Source: Lentisphaerota bacterium (GTDB lineage: Bacteria; Verrucomicrobiota; Lentisphaeria; Oligosphaerales; JABHEG01). Taken from it: 64,000 nucleotides of DNA. The notes under the pieces are model-generated. The model saw only the letters and a list, made by a program, of their open reading frames with translations. It was not told where the DNA came from and made no database searches. This document shows positions 44,046 through 52,205 of the stretch, piece after piece. Positions within the stretch are counted from its first letter, which is position 1; the number at the start of each line of letters is the position of its first letter. The stretch lies in contig JABHEG010000270.1 in assembly GCA_018676675.1 (NCBI GenBank), forward strand, positions 1-64,000, read 5' to 3'. Both the position numbers and the translations under genes were made by a program.

Positions 44046-45350
44046 CTACGCCCAGAAGGGCACGTACTTGGCGTGCTTCCGGGACTTGCTCGAAGGGTCG
44101 TGGGGTTTCACGAGCCCGGTGTCAATCGTGTCTTTGATGAGTCGCGATATCATCGAGTAGTTCTTCTGCTCCACCTGAAAACGCTCGCGGAGCGAAGCAT
44201 TGGTCATGAGGTCACTTGAGACGTACTTCAGGCAAGCATGCAGGTAGCACGCACGGATTCTGTCTTCCAGCTGCATGTCGGAGAACTCGCGGTGTGCGAA
44301 CAACGAGGCACGCGTATGCTGAGCGGTGACCTCGAACTTGGGGGCAGGCAGCTGATAGAATTCGGTCTGGAAGACGACTTTGTCGATGCCGCTCCCGCGC
44401 TCCTCGCACACGTTGATACGCCGCATGAAAGCCGCCAGGACCTCATTCCTCGAAATCGGCGGCTCATCAAGGAAGCGCAGGGTGTCAACTAACGGTAGGC
44501 CTGGGTTGGTGATTTCCATCCGGTCCTCGAAGATCTCAACCATCGGGCCAGTACCGGACGGCGAAAAATCCTGGTGGATGATGGCATTGGCCACCAGTTC
44601 TCGAACGGCAAGCTCCGGGTACATGGTCACCCGTTCTCGCAGGGCGTGCCCGATGACTTCGTTTTCGGGGAGAATCTGGCTGATGTACTCGATGAGTCCC
44701 TCGAAGCCTACAGCATAGCCTTTCCGGCCAGGTTGCTCGCGGCGAGTTTCCACACGGTTTGTCCCCCGGTACTCGACAACCCGCACTGCTTTACGCTGCA
44801 ACCTGTCGAAGTTCTGTAAGTCCGTTGCGAAAAGGATGGCTCCCAGGTTTGTGATGTCGCAAGCGTCTCCTTCTCTGAGCCGTATCATGCGGTCTGATGC
44901 CAGCCGACTGAGGATTCCCGCCCTGTTCTCTGGCAATGGCAGGTCAAGTAGGCGGAAGTAGGAGGGGTAATCCAGCAGTTTCAGTACGTCTCCGGAGGCT
45001 ACTCGCTCTGCTGCTACCTGGTCCTCGAACGGCGTGGTGTCGAACCCACGCCAAAGCTCACGCTCCTTCTCGGGGAACTCCTTGAGTTTCTTCTTGTACG
45101 TCCCGACGCGGATGAATTCCTCACCACGAAACTGAGCGGGCCGGTGTTCGGCTCTCGGAATCGCGATGATGGCGACGTTGACGCCCTGATGCTCGAATTC
45201 GTAGAAGCGGATGACCCTATTGACTGTCCTGTCGTAGCAGATATCCGTGGCTGTACTGGGGTTGACGCCGAGTACAACGAGCGGGCGACTACCAATCTCA
45301 CCCAGAGCGTACCGGGCCGAACTGTCGGGACTCTTCAGGTATGTCGTCAT
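44046..45350 (-). CDS. Chimera: DUF1643 N-terminal piece joined to an AlbA_2/RecG-like ATPase remnant
   Basis: The frame codes 434 residues. Residues 1-48 match the start of DUF1643 proteins (SPDSSARYALGE, PLVVLGVNPSTAT, YDRTVNRV). From about residue 49 the sequence is the latter half of an AlbA_2 domain (VNVAIIAIPRAEHRPAQFRGEEFIRVGTYKKKLKEFPEKE), followed by a GHKL-type ATPase region (LVANAIIHQDFSPSGTG, DRMEITNPGLP, ERGSGIDK) and a winged-helix end. The first half of AlbA_2, which normally starts the protein, is missing. Such ATPases often accompany type I restriction genes. The ATG overlaps the stop of the hsdS fragment by 4 bases (ATGA). The protein may still fold from residue 50 on, but function is doubtful. 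Confidence 0.8.
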   Translation of the reverse strand: MTTYLKSPDSSARYALGEIGSRPLVVLGVNPSTATDICYDRTVNRVIRFYEFEHQGVNVAIIAIPRAEHRPAQFRGEEFIRVGTYKKKLKEFPEKERELWRGFDTTPFEDQVAAERVASGDVLKLLDYPSYFRLLDLPLPENRAGILSRLASDRMIRLREGDACDITNLGAILFATDLQNFDRLQRKAVRVVEYRGTNRVETRREQPGRKGYAVGFEGLIEYISQILPENEVIGHALRERVTMYPELAVRELVANAIIHQDFSPSGTGPMVEIFEDRMEITNPGLPLVDTLRFLDEPPISRNEVLAAFMRRINVCEERGSGIDKVVFQTEFYQLPAPKFEVTAQHTRASLFAHREFSDMQLEDRIRACYLHACLKYVSSDLMTNASLRERFQVEQKNYSMISRLIKDTIDTGLVKPHDPSSKSRKHAKYVPFWA

Positions 45351-45838
45351 GCCCGTGCCTCACGCACATCTATCTTGCCGGTCACGGCTGCGGAAATCAA
45401 CGCCGTGCGGTATTCCTGGAGCCTGTCGATAACTTCACGGTTTCTCGCGACCAACCCGTCCAACGCAGTCATTCGGTGCTCCGCTTCCTCCACAACAGCC
45501 TGTTGTTCAATCAGCGGGGGCACGGGAACCGGTACCTCCCGAACGTAGGTGCAGTCCAAATGAAGGTGTGATGCCCCCGTCTGGATGCGCTTGAGGGCGT
45601 TGTAGCCGCAGTCGCTATTCAGAACGAGAGAAAGGAACTCCCCTGACATCGTGTCAGGTCTGGGCCGAGCGACAATGAGCGCATGGCACCCAGCCCCATC
45701 GTGATCTCTTGGGGCAACGACCACCGGCCCAATGTCCCCGGTCTGGACGATGAGTACGTCCCCGGTGGTCAGCCTGACCTTGGCATGGTCTGTCAACCAT
45801 TCTCCAGAGACAAAGTAGTTGTGGTCGAGCAGTCTTGC
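45347..45838 (-). pseudogene. hsdS: Type I specificity subunit HsdS, C-terminal fragment
   Basis: The open frame begins at 45838, after an in-frame TGA, and runs about 160 residues. It holds the latter part of a target-recognition domain (DHNYFVSGEWLTD, LTTGDVLIVQTGDIGPV, LKRIQTGASHLHLD) and the conserved coiled-coil end (PPLIEQQAVVEEAEHRMTALDGLVARNREVIDRLQEYRTALISAAVTGKI, split here only to name it). Complete HsdS proteins have about 400 residues with two such domains, so the first domain and the start are lost. A TTG at 45796 could start translation of what remains. The stop overlaps the next gene by 4 bases, as in a working operon, so decay has been upstream only. Confidence 0.85.
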
Positions 45839-45844
45839 TCAAGT

Positions 45845-46789
45845 TCATTGTTTGCCCGGATGTCTCACAGAACAGCGCACGAATTCTCGGAGGAGGCCCT
45901 GGTCTTTCAGGATGTCCTTGGCGTAGTGAACGCGTCTTCCTTCCTTAACTGCTGGGGTCACGAAGATATCTTCGGGGTAGAGGGACGCGACATGCAGAAG
46001 CATGCTCTCGGTGTCTGACTGCTTGCCTTTCCTGGAGATATTGAACCAGAACGAATTCTCGCACTTCTCCCAGTCTTGAAACGACGTCTGGTGCTCGTCC
46101 TCAAGCACGCCATCCAGCCAGAACCTGGCTGTGTCTACGTCCCAGTAGAACCTTCTCGACCGTGGCGCGTTCCTGAATAGATGCCTCTTGACGTCGCACT
46201 CACCGTTCTTCACGAATCCCGAAGCGAAACAGGTGGGGTACGCCTTGCCGGGGCCATCCCAATAGGTGTAGAGGTGTCCGGGATGCAGGCTCTTCAGTGA
46301 TTGCGAAGAACGGTCCTCCCATTTGTGAAAATGACCTCGTGCGACGTATTGGGCTCCGAGAGCTGCGAAGCGGCTCGTTGAGATTCTGTCTGAATGTATC
46401 AGAACGAAATCAGTCTTCTCTCCACGCCAACGGTCAAAGTCCTCCGTCAACCCCTCTTGGCGGGGTCGAACCCCCAGCCCGCCGATGCGGATGTTGTCGA
46501 TGCTGACAATCTCCCCAATGTCCAGCGTGAATGGGAAGTACTCCTTCAGCACGGCCATTTCCGGGTCATGGTCGCCGGGGATGGCAACGATGTGCGTCCC
46601 GGTGGACTCGCATGCATTGACGACTCGGCTGAAAAGCTCCCTGGAATAAGGCATCACGTCGCAGGCAAAAGGGTCGCCTCCATGGACTTCCGTCAGGTCA
46701 CCGGTCACGAAGAGGAAATCCGGCCTGTGCATCCCGATGAAGACCGGAGGCACCAGGGTCAGGCCTTGGAATTTGCATTTTGGCGGCAC
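45845..46789 (-). CDS. Metallophosphoesterase truncated at its N-terminus, start supplied by a repeat
   Basis: The 314-residue product carries calcineurin-like phosphoesterase motifs: FLFVTGDLTE, IPGDHD (the GNHD box) and ARGHFHK (the GHxH box). The first metal-binding block D-x-H, which should open the domain, is absent. Residues 1-15 (MPPKCKFQGLTLVPP) are instead coded by the left arm of the palindromic element at 46755-46846, including the ATG. The element therefore cut the gene and happened to give the remainder a new start. It is probably inactive or altered, as one metal-binding block is gone. It lies immediately upstream of the hsdS fragment. A Mre11/SbcD-like or nuclease-type role is possible for the intact ancestor but not shown. 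Confidence 0.75.
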   Translation of the reverse strand: MPPKCKFQGLTLVPPVFIGMHRPDFLFVTGDLTEVHGGDPFACDVMPYSRELFSRVVNACESTGTHIVAIPGDHDPEMAVLKEYFPFTLDIGEIVSIDNIRIGGLGVRPRQEGLTEDFDRWRGEKTDFVLIHSDRISTSRFAALGAQYVARGHFHKWEDRSSQSLKSLHPGHLYTYWDGPGKAYPTCFASGFVKNGECDVKRHLFRNAPRSRRFYWDVDTARFWLDGVLEDEHQTSFQDWEKCENSFWFNISRKGKQSDTESMLLHVASLYPEDIFVTPAVKEGRRVHYAKDILKDQGLLREFVRCSVRHPGKQ

Positions 46790-46846
46790 CCGATTGGTGA
46801 TGCTCTACGCGATGAGCTGGAAATGCAAATTCCAAGGCCTGACCCT
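46755..46846. repeat. Palindromic element with perfect 26-base arms
   Basis: The left arm, 46755-46780 (beginning AGGGTCAGGCCTTGG), is the exact reverse complement of the right arm, 46821-46846 (ending CCAAGGCCTGACCCT), with a 40-base centre. It has the GGGTCAGG/CCTGACCC ends also seen at 37982-38077. It overlaps the start of the truncated phosphoesterase gene. The remaining DNA to 47000 contains no recognisable gene. Confidence 0.85.
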
Positions 46847-47000
46847 ACTACCCCTCCATGTGTCATTATCCCTCATCTCCCTGGCAGGTGGCCCTCCCTG
46901 AGAGTGGGAGTGGGTGCCATCCCGCGACTCCTCCTCAACACGGAGACAGGTCGCCGCACAGAGGCGCCTCCCACATTGACGCGGCCCTCGCTATTGCCCG

Positions 47001-47897
47001 TCAGCGCAGATCCCTCTGAACGATAGTCCCGGGGCGGGTGGACTGGTGGGGCCAGATCTTGCGGCCGGGATAGATGCTGGTGTGAATGCCGGTATGGACA
47101 TCATCGCCAATGGTGGCGCCGAGTTTCCGCCGACCGGTGTCGAGCAGAGCCCCATCCACCGTGGATCGATGGTTGGCTCCATCGTGCCGGAAGTTGGCGG
47201 TAATGGTGCCGGCCCCGAAGTTGGTGTCCTCACCGACAATCGAGTCCCCGCAATAGCTCAAGTGGCCGATCCCGACCCCATTCATGAGGATGGCATTCTT
47301 GATTTCGACGGCCTGCCCGAGATGACAGCCATTGCCCACACTGGTACTCCCGCGGATGTAGCAGTTGGGGCCAATCTTGCAGTCGGAGCCGATGACAGCA
47401 TTGCCTTCGATGAAGACACCAGGGAGAAGACGCGATCCAGCCCCGAGGGAAATGTGCCCTTCGACCGTTACTCCGGGACTGATCTCACCCTCGATCACGT
47501 CCTCGGACAGCCCCCCGACAAGCTCCTCGTTGATGGCGAGCAAGTCCCATGGGAAACGAATGTGGCGGGACGCCTCGTCCAAGGGGATGTTGTGCGCCTG
47601 GTCAGGTACAGCCGGTGTGATATTGACCCAAGCGAGGGGCACGCCACTATTGTCGTGGACGATGGTCGGGCGGGTGGCGCGTCTCAAGGTTGCCAACAGT
47701 GCCGGCGAAAGCCAGGCTGCTCCGGTACAGACGAGAGAGAGGTCATGGGGCTCCTCGCTGAACCCGGCTTGGGCGATCCGGTCGCGCTGCCAGTCGCACA
47801 ACGGTCGGTTGGCCACGGGACAGTCGGCCAGCTCTCTGGTGCAGGTCAACGGGTGGAGGGACTCGGGACGTCCGGCGTCGAGGAGAACAGCTCTCAT
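47001..47897 (-). CDS. GlmU-like left-handed beta-helix acyltransferase with short degenerate N-terminal domain
   Basis: The protein has 298 residues. Residues about 130-298 are hexapeptide (left-handed beta-helix) repeats ending in a GlmU-type acetyltransferase site: GHLSYCGDSIVGEDTNFGAGTITANF, with His212 at the position of the catalytic base. The N-terminus (residues 1-45: VLLDAGRPESLHPLTCTREL...VANRPLCDW) recalls the opening of sugar-phosphate nucleotidyltransferases, but the Gly-rich nucleotide loop is lost and the domain is about 120 residues, well short of the usual 230. It probably acylates a sugar phosphate without making the nucleotide sugar, or resembles the short GlmU-like family of other phyla. 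The ATG overlaps the glmM stop by 4 bases (ATGA), so the two are translationally coupled. Confidence 0.75.
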   Translation of the reverse strand: MRAVLLDAGRPESLHPLTCTRELADCPVANRPLCDWQRDRIAQAGFSEEPHDLSLVCTGAAWLSPALLATLRRATRPTIVHDNSGVPLAWVNITPAVPDQAHNIPLDEASRHIRFPWDLLAINEELVGGLSEDVIEGEISPGVTVEGHISLGAGSRLLPGVFIEGNAVIGSDCKIGPNCYIRGSTSVGNGCHLGQAVEIKNAILMNGVGIGHLSYCGDSIVGEDTNFGAGTITANFRHDGANHRSTVDGALLDTGRRKLGATIGDDVHTGIHTSIYPGRKIWPHQSTRPGTIVQRDLR

Positions 47898-49246
47898 GCA
47901 CCAATCTCCTCTCTGATCGCTTCCACAAGTCGGTCGCGCCAGTGTTCGACAGTGGCCTCTTCGGCGGCCTCAACCAAGACCCGGATCTTGGGCTCCGTCC
48001 CGGAGTAACGCACCACGGTTCGCCCCTTCCCTGCAAGAGCGACTTCACATTCAGCCAGAACAGCCTGGAGCCTCGAGAGTTTCTCCAACGGCGGCTTCTC
48101 ACGGACCTTGAAGCTGACGAGAGACTGCGGGTACTCAGTCATGCAGGCGGCCAACTCAGCCACGGTCTTCCCCGTGCGACGCATCAGTTGCAGAACCTGA
48201 AGCGCAGCGATGATCCCGTCCCCGGTGGTGGCGTAGTCCTTGAAGATCAAGTGTCCGCACTTCTCTCCGCCGAGGCAGTAGTCGTGCTCGAGCATGGCTT
48301 CGATGACGCAACGGTCGCCGACGTCCGTCGTCACGACATCGATACCGTGTTCGGCCATGGCGTCATGCAGGCCCAGGTTGCTCATGGATGTGACAACGAG
48401 GGTGTCTTTGCGGAGAACGCCCCGCTGCTTGAAGTCGATGGCACACATGGCGAGGATACGATCGCCGTCGACCACACGCCCCTCTGCGTCGGTGAAGATG
48501 ACGCGATCAGCATCGCCGTCGAAGGCAATGCCGACGTCTGCCCGATATTCGCGCACGAGTTGGCCGACCGCCTCCGGATGAAGTGCCCCGCACTCGTTGT
48601 TGATGTTGTAGCCGTCGGGGTCGGTGTTGGCCTTGATCACCTCGGCGCCCAGTTCCTTGAAGATCCAGGGGCCGATCAGGTAAGACGCCCCATTCGCGCA
48701 GTCGAGGACAATACGCATGCCTTCCAGGTTGGTATTGTCGATGGCGCTCTTTGCGTACTCGATATAGCGGCCCCGTGCATCCTCGATGCGGTACGCTTTG
48801 CCGATGTCTGCGCTGCGGATGTGTTCGCTGCTGAGTTCGCTGTTCAGTACGGCCTTCTCGATGCGTTCCTCGATCGCGTCTGAAAGCTTGAGACCGTTGC
48901 GGTCAAAGATCTTGATTCCGTTGTCATCAAATGGGTTGTGCGATGCGGTCAGCATGATCCCGACGGTGCAGACCATAGAGCGGGTGAGATGCGCCACGGC
49001 GGGTGTCGGGACTGGTCCCACCAGCAGGACATCCATTCCCATGGAAACGAGGCCACTGGTGAGGGCTGTCTCGAGCATATACCCCGAAAGGCGCGTGTCC
49101 TTGCCGATAACCACGCGCTTGCTGCCGTGCCCGCCAGCCCGGAATTCGTAGGCAATCGCCTTCCCGACCTGAAGAGCTATCTCAGGCGTAATTGGGTGCG
49201 AGTTCGCCAATCCCCGGATCCCATCTGTGCCGAACAACTCACCCAT
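47894..49246 (-). CDS. glmM: Phosphoglucosamine mutase
   Basis: This 450-residue protein has the expected length and all family motifs: FGTDGIRG at the N-terminus, the phosphoserine loop T-A-S-H-N-P (Ser102), the metal loop D-G-D-A-D-R (242-247), the sugar-binding loop GGEKCGHLIF, and the phosphate-binding R-Y-S-G-T-E-P near the end. It turns glucosamine-6-phosphate into glucosamine-1-phosphate in the cytoplasm for UDP-GlcNAc synthesis. The downstream overlapping gene codes a GlmU-like acyltransferase, which would use its product, so this pair is a compact amino-sugar operon. Confidence 0.95.
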   Translation of the reverse strand: MGELFGTDGIRGLANSHPITPEIALQVGKAIAYEFRAGGHGSKRVVIGKDTRLSGYMLETALTSGLVSMGMDVLLVGPVPTPAVAHLTRSMVCTVGIMLTASHNPFDDNGIKIFDRNGLKLSDAIEERIEKAVLNSELSSEHIRSADIGKAYRIEDARGRYIEYAKSAIDNTNLEGMRIVLDCANGASYLIGPWIFKELGAEVIKANTDPDGYNINNECGALHPEAVGQLVREYRADVGIAFDGDADRVIFTDAEGRVVDGDRILAMCAIDFKQRGVLRKDTLVVTSMSNLGLHDAMAEHGIDVVTTDVGDRCVIEAMLEHDYCLGGEKCGHLIFKDYATTGDGIIAALQVLQLMRRTGKTVAELAACMTEYPQSLVSFKVREKPPLEKLSRLQAVLAECEVALAGKGRTVVRYSGTEPKIRVLVEAAEEATVEHWRDRLVEAIREEIGA

Positions 49247-49282
49247 GGTCTCACTCCTTCCTACAGAGAACCAAACTGAGCA

Positions 49283-50344
49283 CTACTTCGGAAGTGAGAT
49301 CCGGCTCTCAGCGGCAACAAACTCGCCCACTGTTTTGCCGGCCTCATCAAGGAGAAGCATGCCGGGGTAGTAGCGTTTGCCCTGGCTTCCCGTGCACTTG
49401 GTGCGCCAGTCTTTGAAACAGGATTTGGCAATGGTCAGACGCCAATCATACTCCCGATCGATGAAGTTCGGGGTCATAACGAGGCAAAGGACCGCATCTC
49501 CCTTCTCGAACTTCGCATAGACCTTGCTGACAATCTTGGTGTCAAGGCGCCGCTGCTGCATCAGCATCCATTGGCCAAACGCCTGGAGCCTGTCCTTCAG
49601 TTCCGGCGGAGTAACAGTCTTGCCTGTGCCCTTGACCTCGCCCAGTCGTGCTTCCATGATGACGTCCGCCGCATGCGAACGGACCGCCGCAAGGGACTCA
49701 TCAACCATGGCCAGCAGCAGCTTCTTCAACCGTGTTCGGCTGGGGGTTCCACCTTCGCCCCCGCAGGGCAGGCAGAGCTGCTCAATCCGGCCTTTACCTT
49801 TGCAGGCGGGGCAGACCTGCTGGGCCTGGCAGACGGGACAGTCCTTGGTGATGTCGCCTTTGCTGTCGCGGTAGGTGATCTTGCCGTCCAGACATTTCGC
49901 GTTGGTGCACTTCCCTGTCCCCTTGCAGGCACCACACTCACGCTCTCCCTTCCCCTCCCCGGCACAGTCGTCACACACCTTCCGAAAGGCACTGGGGGCA
50001 ATTGCCTTGTGGTAACGGCTCCTCGGGAACAGACTCTTCAGCGACTTACGCTGGCGTTGATAGATGGCGTCCTTGCCACAATAGAGCATCCCGAGAGCCA
50101 CGGTGAAACACAACGGTTCTCGAGCCTTGGAATCCCTCATCCGCTTGGCGTGTTCATACAAGGGTTTGTAGGAGGCCAAGTCCCCAGGTTTGGTCCGAAC
50201 GGCCTCTACCTGCTTCGCCAACGTGTCGAGCCGGGTGGCCTGAGCCTTGTCCTCGTCCGAGAGCTGGGCTGCAGCGACGGGGACAATCAGGATCCCGGCA
50301 AGGACGGCCAGGTTGAGGACGAGGAATGGTCTGTGCTTTGACAT
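49283..50344 (-). CDS. Secreted protein with DnaJ-type zinc-finger repeats
   Basis: The protein has 353 residues from ATG 50344, chosen because it begins a signal peptide (FLVLNLAVLAGILIVPVAAA). Residues about 120-200 carry C-x-x-C-x-G-x-G motifs as in the DnaJ zinc-finger domain: CDDCAGEG, CGACKGTG, CPACKGKG and CLPCGGEG, plus CPVC and CTNAKC. There is no J domain. The C-terminal half is alpha/beta with no recognised family (DRLQAFGQWMLMQQRRLD, DWRLTIAKSCF). Outside the cytoplasm it may bind zinc and act in protein folding or disulfide handling, but this is inference. It lies 36 bases upstream of glmM on the same strand. A palindromic element lies in its upstream region. Confidence 0.7.
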   Translation of the reverse strand: MSKHRPFLVLNLAVLAGILIVPVAAAQLSDEDKAQATRLDTLAKQVEAVRTKPGDLASYKPLYEHAKRMRDSKAREPLCFTVALGMLYCGKDAIYQRQRKSLKSLFPRSRYHKAIAPSAFRKVCDDCAGEGKGERECGACKGTGKCTNAKCLDGKITYRDSKGDITKDCPVCQAQQVCPACKGKGRIEQLCLPCGGEGGTPSRTRLKKLLLAMVDESLAAVRSHAADVIMEARLGEVKGTGKTVTPPELKDRLQAFGQWMLMQQRRLDTKIVSKVYAKFEKGDAVLCLVMTPNFIDREYDWRLTIAKSCFKDWRTKCTGSQGKRYYPGMLLLDEAGKTVGEFVAAESRISLPK

Positions 50345-50439
50345 GTGTGAGCGGGCAAACGTGTTGGCTTTGGTTGGCGAGAAGTAATATAAGCCTTCGG
50401 TGGCAGAAACGCAGTTCGCCGTGCTCCATGATGGATCCC

Positions 50440-50562
50440 CCTCAGTTACGTGAGGCGGCTCGACGGAGTCTCTCCCTCCATCCGACACAGATGGCCCAGA
50501 GAATCCCTGGAGGGAGAGACTCCGTCGAGCCATCTTGGAGTTCTCCCCCCACGTAACTGAGG
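50440..50562. repeat. 123-base nested palindrome between divergent genes
   Basis: Outer arms CCTCAGTTACGTG (50440-50452) and CACGTAACTGAGG (50550-50562) and inner arms of 24 bases (50457-50480 starting GGCTCGACGGAG; 50508-50531) are all perfect inverted repeats. The element lies in the 331-base gap between the zinc-finger gene and the divergent sulfatase gene, so it may affect both promoters. Nothing else is recognised in that gap except the sulfatase ribosome-binding site. Confidence 0.85.
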
Positions 50563-50675
50563 CATTGCCCAGGATGGACCGTTGGCCCACGACGCGAGCC
50601 CGAACTACATCCAGCGTCAGGAAACGTCGAGTGGATCTCTCCCCGATACCCGCAGTTCCAGGAGCAAGCAAGCCG

Positions 50676-52118
50676 ATGAACTCCCCTTTGAACATCCTCT
50701 TCCTGATGACCGATCAGCAACGAGCAGACCATGTTGGCTTCCTCCCGGGAAGCACCTTTGAGACGCCAAATATCGACCGCATCGCTGACAGCGTCGCCTT
50801 TGCGGACTGCGCAACGGTCAACCCGATCTGCACCCCTGCCAGAACCGCCCTTTTGACCGGGAAGTATACCCACCAAATTGGCACGCTCAGCATGTCCGGA
50901 GATCTGAGTCCACAGCACCCTACCTACATGCGGGCCATGCAGGAGATCGGGTACTTCACCGCCGGAATTGGCAAGTTCCATTGGCTCCAAGGCTGGCCAT
51001 GGCAGGCGGATCGCGGGAAAGGGCATGACTTGGTCGCACTGAAAGAAAAGATGAAGGGCTTTGGGCTCGATTACGTGTGGGAGACGGCCGGTAAGCAGCT
51101 CGCCCAACGCAACTACTGCGAGCAGATGGCAGTACTCGACCAGAAGGGACTGCTCGAAGCCTATCGCGACCACACCTACGCTCGAGGCAGGAACTTCAAC
51201 GAAGCGTCGAAGGTCGAGTTCACGGGCGAGCCCTGGCCCTTCGACGATGAGGACTACGTGGACATTCTGACCGGCGACAGAATCGTCGAATGCATCCGGG
51301 AACGCCCGCAGGACAAGCCGTTCTGCATCTTCGGTTCGTTCTGCGGGCCCCATGCGCCTTTTGATCCCCCGCAGTCCTACCTGGATCAGATACCCTACGA
51401 GGAAGTGGACGACTTTGTCGTTGGTGACGCTGAACTCCCGCCGGAGACAAAGGAGCTCATGTGGACGCTTCGGCGCTCCTACCGGGCCATGCTCAGGGTC
51501 ATCGACGACCAGGTTGGACGCATCTTCGAAACGCTCGAGCAGGAAGGATTGCTCGACAACACCGTTGTCTTCTTTACCACGGATCACGGGGAGATGATGG
51601 GAGACCACGGCCGCTTCCAAAAGAGCACGTGGCACCACCAGGCCTCAACCGTGCCGACGGCCGTGCGGCATCCGCACCATCTGAACCGCCGGCTGAATGC
51701 CTCCCCTGTGGAAATCACGGACATCACGGCCACGATCCTCGACATCGCCGGCCTGAACCCGGTTGCCGCCCTGTCCAAACCGTGGCCGGCATTCAACAAC
51801 ATCGTGCCCTGTCGCTCCCTGATGCCGATCGTCCGGGGCGAGACGGATCGCATCAGGGAGTTCGCCTTCTCCGAGTGCAGTGGCCAGTGGCAGATGATCC
51901 AGACGGAGGAATGGAAGTACGTGCGCTTCCTCCAAACCGGCTCACCCGGAGCTCCGGATGAACGCCTGTTCAACAAGAAGACCGATCCGGACGAGCTCAT
52001 GGACAGAGCCGGCGATCAGACCTGTGTCAACGCCCTCCAGTGGTGCAGAGACCAACGTGAACACCTGGTCGACACGACGCCCCCTGCCCAGCTCAAATGG
52101 GCACCCGTGATTCCCTGA
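50676..52118 (+). CDS. Formylglycine-dependent sulfatase
   Basis: The protein has 480 residues from ATG 50676, with AGGAG about 11 bases upstream; the longer upstream frame runs through the palindrome and is not coding. The maturation motif is C-T-P-A-R (residues 52-56) followed by TALLTGKYT. Metal sites are M-T-D-Q-Q-R near residue 12 (DQ variant) and FTTDHGEMMGDHG. There is no signal peptide, so it is probably cytoplasmic like the other two sulfatases here. The differing sequences around the motif suggest separate substrate specificities. It is followed by hairpins and a 465-base gap. Confidence 0.92.
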   Translation: MNSPLNILFLMTDQQRADHVGFLPGSTFETPNIDRIADSVAFADCATVNPICTPARTALLTGKYTHQIGTLSMSGDLSPQHPTYMRAMQEIGYFTAGIGKFHWLQGWPWQADRGKGHDLVALKEKMKGFGLDYVWETAGKQLAQRNYCEQMAVLDQKGLLEAYRDHTYARGRNFNEASKVEFTGEPWPFDDEDYVDILTGDRIVECIRERPQDKPFCIFGSFCGPHAPFDPPQSYLDQIPYEEVDDFVVGDAELPPETKELMWTLRRSYRAMLRVIDDQVGRIFETLEQEGLLDNTVVFFTTDHGEMMGDHGRFQKSTWHHQASTVPTAVRHPHHLNRRLNASPVEITDITATILDIAGLNPVAALSKPWPAFNNIVPCRSLMPIVRGETDRIREFAFSECSGQWQMIQTEEWKYVRFLQTGSPGAPDERLFNKKTDPDELMDRAGDQTCVNALQWCRDQREHLVDTTPPAQLKWAPVIP

Positions 52119-52187
52119 GACAGCATTCGAGAAGGTGTGGGTGGTGACGGAGTCAGGCATCATGCCCCAATCTGCACGGCTGTTCCA

Positions 52188-52205
52188 TTCTCACTTCGGT
52201 GAGAA
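52188..52205 (+). terminator. UUCG-tetraloop hairpin after the sulfatase
   Basis: A 7-base perfect stem TTCTCAC/GTGAGAA closes a TTCG tetraloop, 70 bases after the stop codon. No T-run follows. Confidence 0.4.

Noticed and set aside
43370..47000. Prophage or integrative element at tRNA-Gly
   Set aside because: No integrase, no duplicated tRNA 3' end and no phage genes are present; only restriction-island remnants are seen.
46394..47026. Plus-strand frame of 210 codons spanning the palindrome
   Set aside because: It crosses from antisense of the phosphoesterase through the repeat into non-coding DNA, with no family features.
50345..50695. N-terminal extension of the zinc-finger protein across the palindrome
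   Set aside because: The signal peptide begins at ATG 50344; the extension only reads through the inverted repeat.
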